Shown here piece after piece: positions 32,831 to 45,297 of a DNA stretch of 64,000 bases; the stretch's first letter is position 1, and each line of letters begins with the position of its first letter. Below the pieces are notes generated by a model. It had not been told where the DNA came from. It made no database searches and saw only the letters and a list, made by a program, of their open reading frames with translations. The DNA is from Antedon bifida (Eukaryota; Echinodermata; Crinoidea; Comatulida; Antedonidae), in NCBI GenBank assembly GCA_963402885.1, contig OY727100.1, positions 11,997,395-12,061,394 on the forward strand, written 5' to 3'. The translations under genes were made by a program, and so were the position numbers.

Positions 32831-33312
32831 TCGAGAAGGGGTAGAATTCCGAAAAAGGCAATTCATCAAAGTCTTATCAAACCAATCGTTTGCACACAAC
32901 ACAAAAGAAAATACTTAAAACTTGTGTTGTTGACCGAAGTAAGGAAACGATGGTAATAGAAGAATACGAATACAAATCTTTTGACAAGTTTTACAATGAA
33001 ACCACAGGCACGAACATTTGATTACACTAAACAACAAGTTGTTGACAAAAGGCTGAAGGCAACTCTATCTCCCCAGATGGAATGTAACACCAAATTGAAA
33101 GGAAGAGATGAAACCGTTATCGGCGGTATGATCATAGCCTAAAGAACGCTTTACAAAATTCAATTATAGATCACTTCTAATTTTTAACATGTTCAAAAGA
33201 ATTTTATAGCAGACAATAAGGTAGAATACCACAGAGTGAAATTAGTATTTGATTATTTTACCCAAGTGGAGAATCAGAATGCCGATGGGTACAAAATTGA
33301 AAAAGGTCGATA
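32831..33312 (+). pseudogene. Coding-like block in several frames, possible decayed gene
   Basis: Four overlapping or adjacent plus-strand segments look coding but in different frames: one to about 32939 (ending CTQHKRKYLKLVLLTE), one to 33021 (VVDRSKETMVIEEYEYKSFD and on), a splice-like exon at 33077-33142, and one to about 33312 (ending YFTQVENQNADGYKIEKGR). Joining the first to the 33077 exon through CCGAA|GTAAGG and the strong acceptor at 33076 keeps an open frame. The frame changes suggest either short introns or decay. No family recognised. Confidence 0.25.
33077..33142 (+). CDS. Candidate terminal exon
   Basis: A clear acceptor (aactctatctccccag) is followed in phase 0 by MECNTKLKGRDETVIGGMII, A and TAA. 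The upstream block 32831-32939 could be the preceding exon, giving a 137-bp intron starting GTAAGG. No family recognised. Confidence 0.3.
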   Translation: MECNTKLKGRDETVIGGMIIA

Positions 33313-33329
33313 AAGCATGTCACCAGTTG

Positions 33330-34920
33330 GATAATGTTATAGTTACGATTCAAGATTCCAGACAGGAGGTTGTTAACATTACAGTATGTAGTATCATTGT
33401 AATTATCACTTTATAGTAAAGCTTTAAAGGTTTATGGCTTTAAGACAGAATGCTAATTAATGATTCTGATGGCATGTAAGGTCGCCTAAAACATAAATAT
33501 ACTATGAAAAAAATCGTTTTGGTTTGAAATGTCAAAATTGAAAAACATAAAACAATTCCTCTTCCAGGTACAATTGCCTAGAGGTCATATTGAAAAAAAA
33601 AATTGGTTTGGTTTTTATATTAGACACTTCATCTGCATGTAAATTGTTTTTTTTTTTATATTTATATATTTAAAAATATGCATTTTAACTATAAAAACTA
33701 TTGCAAAAGATATACAAATTAAAATTGTACTGTATAAAGAAAGGTCAGTGTCAGAACTCTTTATTGTACAGGGATTTATGAAAAAATTATCAATTAGATT
33801 AATCAATAAAATTATTACATATTTTGTAATTTATCAAATGAAAGAAGAAGTATGTCAAGTAAATAAATATTAGATACAGTATTTGAAAGAAAATTAATTT
33901 CTATAAATCTTCTTCTGGTACCATCATGTCTAGTTGCAGACGTTGATGACCATTGTTTTAAAAAGTTTTTCAAAATAAAATAAATATATTTTCTTTAGAA
34001 AATTATATTATACATTTTAAAATGTCTGCCACTCATTAGGAACATTAGAAACTATACTTACTTTACTGTTTCTAAAACTGATAAATAAAAATGGCAGTAT
34101 AAGCCAATTAAGTATATTTGAGGCAGCGATATAGTAAATTAATCTTCAGCAGTCTCCAGTATGTGATCTATGAGTATGTTTCAATCAGGAACATGTCAGC
34201 CAACATACATCATTCGACTTGCAAACATATTCATGTTTATCTAATGTTATTATGTATGTTTCAATTAGTTTCATGACTGAGGCCATAATTTTTGGACCGT
34301 CGTGACAGTAAAATAAACAGTTTGATAAGGGAATAAACAATAAATGTAAGCAAAACAATAAACGTATGTATGTATTACAAATACAGTATATCAAAATGGT
34401 TTAAACTAAATTTATGCGGCTGGTCCAACATTTCAAAATAATAATAATTTATTGTTTGTAGTTAATAGATGCATAGTAACTTAAATGTTCATCAATTGTA
34501 AAATATTTTTACTGATAAGTTAGATATATATAAGTAGATTTAAATTTTAACCAGTATTCTTTTATACATATTATACAGGCTGAATACAGCTTGTAATGTT
34601 TAATTCTCTGTTCTAATAAGATGCTGAACTTTTTAGTGTTATTTAATGCAAGAAGAACTCCATCGCTGATATGAAAGAATATTAAAGTAATATAATATTA
34701 ATAATAATTGCTGAAAAGATTAATTTGTGACCAAATAGTGAAATAATTTGTTTGATGCACCAGGCTATTCTTATTAATTGCTAATCAAAACATTTAATTA
34801 CCGCAATTAATAATGACTCATCAAGACAGACCGAGATCAATATGACTGCCAACGCTTCATTTCCATGTCAAAGATTTCACACTCATGTGATCTTTATCAC
34901 AGCCATAGTACCTTTAAACT
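33330..34920. other. AT-rich non-coding stretch
   Basis: No supported gene. Open frames at 33615-33806 and 34185-34394 (minus strand) are AT-driven and hydrophobic in the way random AT-rich frames are. Confidence 0.5.
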
Positions 34921-34935
34921 GTTATCTTTTCTCAG

Positions 34936-35190
34936 ACTCGTGGAGCATTGACCAAGCGCCCCGAAGAAAACACTTCATCATATTATGAATGCTTGATCGG
35001 ATGCTACTACCCAAAGACTGTTGTTTTCTTTAGCGTACGCGTATTTGGACATTTTCATAATTCAACGTTATTCACCTGGATAAAGTTTAATAAAATAGTA
35101 ATCACGGTTTGTATTTATACCGTCTTGCCGCTAGTATACCCTTCAATAATCCGATTCAGAATTAACGTCAGCCCGACTCGCAACGAATAA
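34936..35190 (+). CDS. Candidate terminal coding exon, 84 codons, product unknown
   Basis: A textbook acceptor (aactgttatcttttctcag) opens a phase-0 frame that runs 84 codons to TAA. It begins TRGALTKRPEENTSSYYECL, goes on IGCYYPKTVVFFS and ends in a hydrophobic, membrane-like region (TVCIYTVLPLVYPSIIRF) followed by RINVSPTRNE. G+C is raised, especially over the first 40 codons. A donor-like GTACGC after VVFFS (around 35035) could end the exon early. The frame lacks an ATG, as expected for a downstream exon. No family recognised. Confidence 0.45.
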   Translation, partial: TRGALTKRPEENTSSYYECLIGCYYPKTVVFFSVRVFGHFHNSTLFTWIKFNKIVITVCIYTVLPLVYPSIIRFRINVSPTRNE

Positions 35191-35603
35191 TTCAAATCAA
35201 TTAGATCAACTTGCATTCATTATTGTTGTCGCCTAGCTTACTTTATATTAATTAATTTCCAAGAGTAATTAATGACAATAAATAAATTTGCCAATACAAT
35301 CAAGAATGAAATTTGTCGAGTTTTTAAAGGTGCATCAAATTCACTGAATAGCGGAATCAAACAATGACAAGGGTGAACGTTTGTTTACTTGTTTTTATAA
35401 GATTTTAACGTTCATGTACAAAGATTAAATGGACTGAATTATAATCTTAATCAATTAACAGGATCAATCATGCAAAATTAAATCGCAAAAAAAAAGAAAA
35501 AACATTTTTTAAAGATTTATTGTTGTGCTAAAAAGCTTGTAAACCTTTTGAAGAACTTGGATGGAAGATTGAAGAGCCTTGAGAAACAGAAGGCTGTTTC
35601 ATT

Positions 35604-35657
35604 ATGAAGCAATGGCTGGAAAGCACACAGGATCTTAAGATCTTGGACTTCTTATAA
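35604..35657 (+). other. Overlapping short coding-like frames
   Basis: A frame ending at 35607 reads KKLVNLLKNLDGRLKSLEKQ then KAVSL, a coiled-coil-like sequence. Its stop TGA overlaps an ATG (35604) that opens MKQWLESTQDLKILDFL and TAA. The junction looks like a -1 frameshift inside one coding stretch. No splice or promoter support; chance cannot be excluded. Confidence 0.17.
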
Positions 35658-35893
35658 TTGTTTACTTCCGAAATCCAGCGAATAATCTTTATAAATAAAT
35701 TACTATTTCATTTCAGATGTACTATTTCATTTCAGAAGTAATATTTAATTTCAGACATACTGTAGAATGATATATACTTTAATGTTTAAACAGGTGAATT
35801 CTTCAATTAATGTTACATAGTATGGTGCATAGGTCAACTGAAAATATAATAATCCAATACTCTAACATTAAAAGAAATATTAGTAAAGAATAA

Positions 35894-36026
35894 TTAATAT
35901 GGATCAGTAATCAAACCAGCTGTTTCTCTACGACCTTCGACCTGATCATGTAATCCTAATCTGCCATGTTGGTTCACCAACATTTTCCTTTGAAGTGTTG
36001 AAGAATCCTTATCGCCTATTATCCAT
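35894..36026 (-). CDS. Candidate terminal coding exon, minus strand
   Basis: Minus-strand acceptor-like AACCAATTAG precedes one base and 43 codons: WIIGDKDSSTLQRKMLVNQH, GRLGLHDQVEGRRETAGLIT, DPY, then TAA at 35894-35896. The block is clearly richer in G+C than its flanks. The pyrimidine tract is poor. No family recognised; a transposon-derived piece is possible. Confidence 0.3.
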
Positions 36027-36305
36027 CTAATTGGTTGCTAATTGAATGTTAATCTTTGAATACAATTTCTTAACAACTAACAATTACTTCTCATTATGAA
36101 GAGCTAGTGTGTGAACACACCCTGATAATCAATAAAGAATAGTTTGATGAATAATCGATCCACGGTTTTAGATAATCTTGAAGAGAGTTAATGAACACTG
36201 TTGGTTAAACATCAAAAGGATTCAATTTAGTACTTTCAATAGGTTAATTAATCATTTTAACCTGGTTCACATCTGGTCACCAACAAATATTATTAGGGGT
36301 AACAG

Positions 36306-36313
36306 TATATAAA
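36306..36313 (+). promoter_or_regulatory. TATA box
   Basis: TATATAAA lies 75 bp upstream of the ATG at 36381, which would put a start site near 36336 and leave a ~45-nt leader. TATA-like words are common in AT-rich DNA, so the spacing to a plausible ORF is the main support. Confidence 0.3.
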
Positions 36314-36380
36314 TAAATCCTTCTTCAAATAAATGTTAACATTCATTTAAGTCTACAATACAATAGTCTTTAAAAACAAA

Positions 36381-36536
36381 ATGTCAAAGAAGTCAGAACC
36401 AGGAACAATTGTAGTTTCTACATATTTGAGTAATAAAACTAAAGTAGACTGTGAAACAGTGTCTAGGGCAAAAACTGAAGAATTTCCACAGATCGAAATT
36501 GCAAACTTTCCAAGGAACTTTATACAGACTGTCTAA
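36381..36536 (+). CDS. Small ORF, 51 codons, downstream of a TATA box
   Basis: ATG in a good context (aacaaaATGT) opens MSKKSEPGTIVVSTYLSNKT, continues KVDCETVSRAKTEEFPQIEI and ends ANFPRNFIQTV before TAA. It is hydrophilic with no signal peptide or membrane segment. It may be complete or the first exon of a longer gene; no family recognised. A second start-less frame follows at 36713-36934. Confidence 0.38.
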   Translation: MSKKSEPGTIVVSTYLSNKTKVDCETVSRAKTEEFPQIEIANFPRNFIQTV

Positions 36537-36712
36537 ATAATGATTGACTGAAAAGCTGGTAATTTACTCCCTTGATCTTGCTAGTGGAGGTAGCTAACAA
36601 CAGAACAGTAATCTGTCATCAAACATTATGAAACTACAATGAATTTGAAATGTAATGATGTATCACACAGTCCCTGGATATGCATTCTTTTACTCTTAAC
36701 CAAATACTGTAA

Positions 36713-36934
36713 AGTTACAATTCTCATAATGAGAATGAAGCCTTTTATTACATTCTTACAATTAGAAGGGGTATATGTTGTCACGCTGAAAAGGTAAAAC
36801 TTGAATTTGATAGCTATCCAGGTATTATTTTATGTTGTAGCTTTCAGTTTTCTGTTTGTACATGGGATTTATCCAAACATATCCAAGCCAGGTCAATAAC
36901 TGAGCAGGCAAGACAAATTATTAAAGGCACATGA
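36713..36934 (+). other. Start-less open frame, 73 codons
   Basis: After a TAA at 36710 the frame stays open to TGA at 36932-36934, including GICCHAEKVKLEFDSYPGII and TWDLSKHIQARSITEQARQI. It has no ATG and no strong acceptor. It could be an exon downstream of 36381, or chance. Confidence 0.2.
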
Positions 36935-36939
36935 AGTTG

Positions 36940-39900
36940 ATAAAACACCAGAGTGACAACTTACAGTAGGCCTGTCTTTTAAAAAGGTGAAACTGGCCTG
37001 AACCATGCAGAGCACTGCTGTACAAACAACTTGTGGCTATCCAGGACTGCACTCAAAATATTTGAGAAGATTAAACATAGGCAGATATTTAACCATATAA
37101 GTTTACAAAAAAATCAATACAATTTAGAGACTAGGTGGTAGATGTAGTACCAGGAAAAATGCTAATAATTGAGACAACCTTGGGGTATCAATGTTTTGTC
37201 ATGTATTGTATAATAAAAAATACATTTTATGGATGTACAGTACCAACAATTTTATTTGAGATATCATTAAACTTGGGTTTCATCATGTTTATATTGTATT
37301 TGAGCACTTAGTGTACAGTATGTATTTAAACAAAATATATTATTCATATTATTTGCATAATACAGTGTTCTAAACTCATTAATTTAAATTTTATATAAAA
37401 TACATGAACCACAAGAATGTTCGAATCCATTCTAGGTCAAAATTAGAATTTAAAATTTATATTAATTCAGTGAAAATAATTTTCAATGCTTGTGTCAGAA
37501 GCACTTAGTAAATTATGCACAGAAAAGCACTGTGCCTAAGCAGTTTAATCCTGAGAACAATAGCTTTCACTGATATTGACCTTGAGTTCACAGGTTTAAT
37601 GTGTTCTGGAAAAATCAAAACTCGTTTTCATATGAAGCCAACATCAAAGAAACTTGTCATTAATGTTTTAATGTTTTCATCCTTGCTTGAAATTATCATC
37701 GCATTCACTGATTATGATATTTATTGGTGATTTTTCACACTTTAGCCACCTTTGTAACACCCTCTAATACCTTAGCAGATGTCCTAGGGCTGGTGTTAAT
37801 TTGCGAAACAGCCAGAGAGCTAGGCCCCTGGGGTGCACATTTTAATTTGACAATAAGACAAATCCTACACAGACCACTAGCTTAGCTATTTTAGCACCTA
37901 TTTCTAGGCCTGTAGTCTGTGGGTCTAATTGGATACACAGATGCCAGGACTGGTGCAAGTTATACCCTGTCCTGTAAAATCAACAAAATAGGTAAGTTCA
38001 TTGACATGGTGGGCTTACCTAAGACAATAGACCATTTCTGTTGTTGGGATTAATAATCAGCTTTACTTATAAAAGCTATGATTAAATCACAGATGTTTTT
38101 ATCGTGACATGTAAAATTACATTTGATCAACATATTGCATTCATTTTTACTTTCATTTCATGGGAAACAAACAAGATGGGAGGTTTTAAGAGAAGCCGGC
38201 TACTACAGTAGAGAAGGGGGAATACAGTTCAAAGTTGAACTGGGATGATGAAGATATTGTACTTTTGTAGGTATAACATTATTAAATCAATTATGTACAT
38301 ACTGTAGTCTAGTCTGTACATATATATTTATAAAAAAAAATAGATAAATACGGTTTTGATAGATATATATTGATATCTTGATAGATTTGAAAGGAATAAC
38401 TCTGGTAAGTTCATTCCTTTATTAGGGCAACGTGCCTGAGGAACACGCTGTAAAAATTAGTCCAATTACCAACAGAAAGAGCTTGTTCATTTTACCACCG
38501 GTTTTTCTAATCGAAACAAGTATGAATATAGTCGGAACATGGTTAATTCCATGCAAGATGAATTATTTCAATTTCAGGTTAAGTCTACTTAACAAGAGTT
38601 CAATTCTCTCCTAAAGAATTTTCCAAGTTGTTTTTATCAGAAAATCACATAAATTGTATTGAGATCAACTTTGCTCCTCACTGTTGTCAGTGAAAAAGAA
38701 ATAAAATTTGTTGATGCTCTGTGTGGGGGAAGAATTTACTGTAATGGCTAGTTATTGCCTTTAAAATTCAAGCTGATGAATGTTGCAGATTCTACATATA
38801 TATGTTTATTCAAGATTTATTGCAGGGTATGATATTTCCATGGTTATTCTGAAGCAAAAACATTTGTTTATCTTTTTATCCAACTGACTTTTCCAGAAAA
38901 GTCATGTACTGTAAGTAGTTTTATCCAAATGGGAAAGTTGTTTGTTTAGTATGATTAATCATGCAGAAAATAGTCTCTAAGATTTAATAATGTACACCAG
39001 TATTTTCATAACTATATAATAATATTTTGATGTGATTAAAATGTATTTATTTGCTCAATTGAACAAAAAAATGTTAGGGTAAAAAGGTGGTTAAAGGTTA
39101 AACAGAAAAATCTTGATGCTGCCTGTGTCAACCATAATACCAGATGCATAAATGCAGGTGGTTAAATGTCATAACATAATATAAATACAGCAAACTCCCA
39201 AGTGTGCAATAATGCTATACTAGTGTAAACACCCCAGAACCAGTTATCTGCTGGTAAATCTGATTGGGCAACTGATAAAAACTTGTTGGATTTAATGAAC
39301 AATTTACTTTCCTTGTTAGTCGAACGTGTTGTTACCGTTTCATTCATCTTTCGTTTGTCGATGATCGGGGTTGGTAGCTTACAAATGATTGTTATTTTGT
39401 GTGGTATTCCTAATGTAATTAATATCATTGTATATCTTTCTGTATTTCTATCTAAACTGTATTCACAGTAAATAATTCTTACTATAAAGTAAAAGAGTAA
39501 AGTACAAAACAGATCCTTTGTCACAAATTTCTAAATGTCCCATCCAATTGTAAAAATTGTAAAGACATGTTGCAACTATTTCAAATATTTTCTATACATT
39601 TTGTTAGGTTAGCTTGACGCCAGAAAACTAAACATCGTTTTATAGCCTTCCCATTTAAAAATAAAACCTTTAAATTATTATGAGATTTTACAGCGGCTGA
39701 TTTGCGTGAATGCAAATATACGGACATAAATGCCTTTAGAGAAAAATATACAGGTAATAAAGTTGAAGGAAGCTGAACTCCAATGAAAACAAATCTTGGT
39801 TATAAACATCAATTAAACAGAGATGACACAATGTGAAGTAAAGGAATACCCATCTTTCCAGGATTCTTAAAGTAGGGTCTTTTTCCTCAAATCTCAGTTT

Positions 39901-40660
39901 GTTTTAGGTGTAGCTTAGGAGATAAAATTAGCCTGCTGGTTTTGTGGGTTTGGCCAGAAATTACATAAGTTATACCAATATTCTAGCACTTTCACTGCTG
40001 GTCTAGATTGAAAAGGGCACTAGGAAAAAGGGTGTATAACATCCCCAGGCAAATGGTTGGAACAATCAAGTTGTTATTGAAACAGTGTTCATAAACTTTA
40101 TAGAGCATGAATTATATGTAGCACAGAATATCAAGATTAAGAAAGATACTATTGTTTATTGTCTGAAACTGTGATTTGCGCGCTTGTACATTTTTATGTA
40201 GATTTGTAAGGTTGCATACCTAATAGTCGTAAACATTGTATAAAAGACATTACCTAATCTCATTAGGCGGAGTAATTAAAATCATGTAGGAAAAGCACAC
40301 TTGTATTGTCTGTCAGGTTCAATAGCAAGTAGCCTAACTGTCTAGGCGTTTACCACCCCCGAAAAATCACACTAATTAAGACCTAAATAGAAAACTGTAT
40401 CAATATAGTTGACAATCAATATCATTTTTTTGAATGACAAAGGGTGTTGTAGTATTCTAGTAGTAAGTATTAACCGGACGTTTCTAGGGGGAAAATGTCA
40501 TTATTATTTGGGATATAGTTGATTTTGTTAATGAGAAAAACATAGATCAATTCGTTTCAAGGGCAAACTACACATCTCTCTTATCACAGACATTTTCCTT
40601 TAATATACTTCTTTTCCTAATTCTTAAAACCACCCACAAACTGGAAAATATATAATGTCA
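36940..40660. other. AT-rich non-coding stretch
   Basis: No supported gene. 37741-38050 is somewhat richer in G+C without a dominant frame. At 39162-39524 (minus, 120 codons) and 39283-39471 (plus) frames overlap on opposite strands; neither has other support. 39995-40032 belongs to a dispersed repeat shared with 61663-61705. Confidence 0.45.
39995..40032 (+). repeat. Dispersed repeat copy 1
   Basis: CTGCTGGTCTAGATTG, then AAAAGGGCACT and AGGAAAAAGGG, matches 61663-61705 with a few changes and small gaps. Confidence 0.55.
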
Positions 40661-40690
40661 TTTTGAAAGAAAAATAAGCTCCTGTTGCAG

Positions 40691-40915
40691 AAAACAAACT
40701 CAACAGCTGACAGTTTTAGACTACGTAACATAATTTGCAGCGATTATGTTCCAAATATCTTAGCAGACATAATTGAAAAATCAACATTAATCAAAAATCT
40801 TTCCTATATCATAATAGAAATATTTGAAGCTGAAAGGTTTAGGAAATGTGGCATTTTGAACACGTTCGTTAGGCTGACACATTTTCCAAGGCTAAGCCAG
40901 AGGGGAGACTTCTGA
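40691..40915 (+). CDS. Candidate terminal exon, 74 codons
   Basis: After the acceptor-like GCTCCTGTTGCAG a phase-0 frame reads KTNSTADSFRLRNIICSDYV, PNILADIIEKSTLIKNLSYI and ends LTHFPRLSQRGDF with TGA. The middle is AT-driven (many I, L, K); the ends are richer in G+C. The minus strand is open over part of it. No family recognised. Confidence 0.25.
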   Translation, partial: KTNSTADSFRLRNIICSDYVPNILADIIEKSTLIKNLSYIIIEIFEAERFRKCGILNTFVRLTHFPRLSQRGDF

Positions 40916-42348
40916 AGCCTAGAAAACACATCGATTTGAAGGCCCAAATTGAACTGCCAAAGTGTTAAGTTCAATAACATTAAAAAGCCGATGGAAGCTT
41001 CAGATCCATCATTGAAATTCAATAACTTGATTCTATAATTGACAAGTACAGTACTTATATTTTATAGTGTACCTTAGTGGAGATTGGTCTGTACACAAGA
41101 TGGTCAATTTTTCCTTTTATTCTGAAAACTGTTTTGGGGATACACTGCCACTGGATAATTATCAATAAGAAACCAAATACATAAGTTTGATAAGGATAAG
41201 TAGCATTACAAAAGAAAAAAAACAATAGTGAACTGACATACAATACTTGATTTTCGAAGAAAAAATGTGTCGCCAAGAATAAAGCATACTAAAGCATGGA
41301 TAATGAAGACTACTAGAAAATTATCCAAAATAACATCTAACAACTTTGTAATGTTATCATAAAATTATGTAATTATCAAAGTGATATATATTATATAAAA
41401 ATAAACACTTTTAGTCACCATGGTATCATAATAACATCTACCAACCAGTATCATACACAATTATATAGCATTGTGATAAAATTTGTATAGTTGCCTATAC
41501 TTACTCTATTACTACTGGTATCTTGGAACAGTTTTTATGTTAAATGGAAGATAATCATCATTAATAATAAAAGTTGCCTAATACTATTAGTAATTACAAA
41601 TCGAAGGGGGGTTTTTTGGACAAATCAGAGATAAATCATGAATAATGAAGTTGCCAAATACTGGGTTACCTTACAACCACAGACAAATTTCTGATCAATT
41701 TTTGAATAATTTACTGAGACCACTGATCATATTGCAGAGATGACCTCTTAAATAACACTGTTTCCTACTAAATGCATTCATAATTAATATATCATGCACC
41801 AATTCCACATAGTATTTCCCTATATCATCATACAGTAGTCTTAATATTTAATAATTATTGATTATTTCTACATATATTAACTCTAATCTGTATATAATGT
41901 TCCACTATTAACTCTTCTTAAACAATAATTTGTAATATCTCATTAAGATATTAGTATGATAAATAACGAGTAATTATTATGATTATTAATAATAATAATA
42001 ACTACGCAATTTCTTTCTTAAAATATGAATAGATATAATAACATGTTATATATATTAACAGCACACAGTAGCATTGTTTTTGTACTTTCAATTCAAAATT
42101 AGTATTAGATTAGGACAAACAAATAAATATATCGATGAAAACAATAAAACAGCTTGATAATCAAATGAAAGATATGCATGTTTATTATGCAACTGTTGTT
42201 TTAATTTGGTGTTTAGATTAGTTAGACCACAGAAGTGGAAGGAAGTGGCTAGTATTGTAAAGGTAATAAACACCTACATAAAACGCTAGTACAAGATAGC
42301 AGACGAAGATAAAAAAGCTCCTAAAATGATGATATATAAATGGCAAGG

Positions 42349-42740
42349 ACCAGGTGAAGCAGACAAATCATTTCCACAATGACTTGTTCCATGGTCACTC
42401 ATCATACTGTACATTTTCTATATAAGTATTATTAAACAATTTAAACAATAGCTAAATCTGAACAAAATTTTTTAAACTTTAATTATCTTTCTCTACCAAA
42501 ACATTGTCTACTAGTACTACAGGTGAAACAGTGGATCAAACCACAATACAAATGACTTTTTCCATGGCCACTCAAAGTTCATATTTTCTATAGAATTTTT
42601 TTAAAGCGATTTAACGAATTAGCAAATATGAAAAACATTCTATTATTTATATTTGAACGATTTGAATAATTATATTTTTATCTAATGACTTAATATTTTG
42701 CAAAAAGCTTAAGTAAAACAGCAGACAATTCCAAACCATG
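42349..42740 (+). repeat. Diverged local tandem duplication, ~175-bp step
   Basis: CAGGTGAAGCAGAC ... CCATGGTCACTCA ... TTTTCTATA (from 42349) returns as CAGGTGAAACAGTG ... CCATGGCCACTCA ... TTTTCTATA (from about 42523), and a weaker third echo (GTAAAACAGCAGACA ... CCATGGTCACAC) lies near 42712. Confidence 0.5.
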
Positions 42741-44824
42741 GTCACACTTCTAGAAGTTGCTAAACAAAAAGAAAATCAATACTTAAAGATCTTATCATAA
42801 TTCACTCACATGCAATTTCAAAGTTTGTTTAAATCAATTTTCTTTTTCAAAGATCTGATGACATAAACAATTAATTAGAGACCACTTATCAATGACAATA
42901 AAGAATTCATCCTTATCATTTGGAATACAATACCTCTATTGTAAGTAAGTTAATCTAAGATACATTTTGACATGTAGAAAAATGAATAATTCATAAGCTT
43001 TCAGAGAAAAAAATGTAATTTTTTTAAAGACCTACCTGACACTGAGAAATAGAGGATGGTGAAATACAGAACTACAAGTCTCTCCATATATTTGCAATAC
43101 ATCTTCTTAACTTTGTATTTTATCCAAATAAATAGAACTGAAAATTAGCATTGAAAACTCAATATGGATCCCGATTTGAAAGATCGTCGGCACACCAGAT
43201 CGTGTTTTGTCTAAAAAATGTGTAAATATCTTGTACGATGCACGATTATATATTTTTTCATTTCTCTGATAAAATTTATCTCCCAATGTTTGTGTTCAAG
43301 TTCATTTATATAGTTATATCCACAAACTGTTTTTTTTTTCCTGTAAAAATTAATGCCACCAAAAAAAACACCTTGTTCTTGAATCAAACAGCAGACATTC
43401 CTTTACATACAGACTCCTAGATTAAAAGGTTTGTAAGCATGTTTAAAAACAACATCAACGAATATTTAATGATGCAAATGGTAGCCTATCAGAAGTTTGG
43501 CAGCTGTGTTGTCCAAAATCAGCCTAGCAAGTGAAATCAAGTTATTCTATCGGTTGAAATCAAAGCTGGTCCGCAAAACAATTAAACAAGGTTCATAAAA
43601 TATACTCGCTTTTGATAACACATAGCAAAACAGTGGAAACACAAGAAACTAGGCTGTGTGATGTTTGCCTCTTGCCTTGAATGGCACTGAACAAGTAAAC
43701 CAACTGTGTAGCTACTGGGAGATTTGCTTGGGCCTGCTACATTATCATGAGAGGGGTGTTTTAATCTAAGTGCAAAATATGGTTATAATAAAACATTGAA
43801 TCACACATTTAAAATCACCTAGAGAGCAACAATGCTGCAGTGAAAGTGTGAACATTAAGTTTTCGATTTATTATCATGCTTCATAAAATTGAAAGAAAGC
43901 ATGCAAACTATTTAGTCCTCACCAGGACTCAAGCAAGCATGTGTCTGTGTCAGCAACCAATGCCTGACTGATTTTTTAAATTCTTTACAACTAGAAATAA
44001 CAATATTATGTTGAGTTATGTATATTGAATATAATGACAAATAATCTAAGTATCCCACATTTATATAATTACATATTAATTATAACTAATAAAATCATTC
44101 AATAATTTTAAAAACCACTTATATTAGGAATGAAATTAATTGTTGATGTTGTCTTTTTGACATTTTGGGTGAAATGAGTTGATGTTGATTGAAGGTGAAA
44201 TGAGTGGTTATTTAGGGTGAAATTAGTATAGTAGTGAAAGGTGCTAGCCAATCAGATGGTAAAACATATCCATAAACACTCTTATGATAAGCATTATTCG
44301 TCTTCCTTTATCCTTCACATATGTTGTTTCTATGATATTGTGGGATCCCTTTTTAACTAATGTTAAAAAATATAAGAATGTTTTGGTATTGCATACAAAT
44401 TATGGTAAATATAACATGTGGAGTTTCTATAGTTTTTCCCCTCATTTCTTTGTCTATAATGCAGGTAATCTTTGTTTAAAGAATGACAAGACATTCAGGT
44501 GTGTACAATAATTTATGTATTATTTGGCCTTCTACAATTGTCATCAACAAGACCTCCATAGAGGTGTCAATTAGGTGGTTTGTTTGTAGTGGTATCATTT
44601 CAGATGAAATGTACAGAAAACAAGAGGTTTCTATGACCTTGCAATATAAAGCATTATCAGTTGTAAACCAAATACCAATAAATATCCATTTATAACAGGG
44701 AGATACATCTCCCTTATTTAACTGTGTTTCCATAACTTATCTTTGTCAATTGTTTATTGTTAATCAACTTGCATTTTGACAAATACAAATATAACGCTCA
44801 TTAACTACTATATATAATATAATA

Positions 44825-44910
44825 ATTACATTGGGGTAAGATCTCAGAAAGATAAAACATTTTAACGCAAGATTAATATAATTACATTGGGGTAAAATCT
44901 CAGAAAGATT
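44825..44910 (+). repeat. 56-bp tandem duplication
   Basis: ATTACATTGGGGTAAGATC followed by TCAGAAAGAT (44825) repeats at 44881 with one substitution; the second copy lacks a short AAAACATT segment after it. Confidence 0.75.
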
Positions 44911-45182
44911 TAATGCAAGAGTACTCAATTATGACTGGAATATATGTCAATTGAGAAGAGATTGTATGTAAGGAACAGAAACAACAAAGGCACAAAAACA
45001 TTGTTAGAAAATAGTGTTTATTTGAAACACTTTTATATTAGTTGCACTCAACAACTTTAATTGTTTAAATTTACTGTTTACGAAAACAGGTGCAACTAAT
45101 ATTATCATGCTGTGTTTATGAATAAATGTTAATTTGAGTTTCGAGGTAAAGATACTAGGAAAGAATAGAGATAATTTTCCAG

Positions 45183-45297
45183 AGCATTATCTGGAACACA
45201 ACAGCAAGTTGAATGGCTAGCTCTCTTTATCACATGCTTAGAGGAAAACCCCCTCCTTGGAGACATTTACCATGGATCATCTCAAATGCAAATATGA
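45183..45297 (+). CDS. Candidate terminal exon, 37 codons
   Basis: Acceptor ATAATTTTCCAG, then one base and ALSGTQQQVEWLALFITCLE, ENPLLGDIYHGSSQMQI, TGA. G+C-rich with non-AT-driven codons. No family recognised. Confidence 0.27.

Larger units (their letters stand above)
41050..45160. other. AT-rich non-coding stretch
   Basis: No supported gene. Overlapping frames on both strands at 44283-44733 look like chance. A perfect 18-bp palindromic stem AGGGAGAT/ATCTCCCT is at 44697-44714. Two local tandem duplications are listed separately. Confidence 0.5.

Noticed and set aside
39162-39524. 120-codon minus frame and 62-codon plus frame over the same bases
   Set aside because: Each is within the length expected by chance at this composition, and neither has ATG context, splice sites or a G+C rise.
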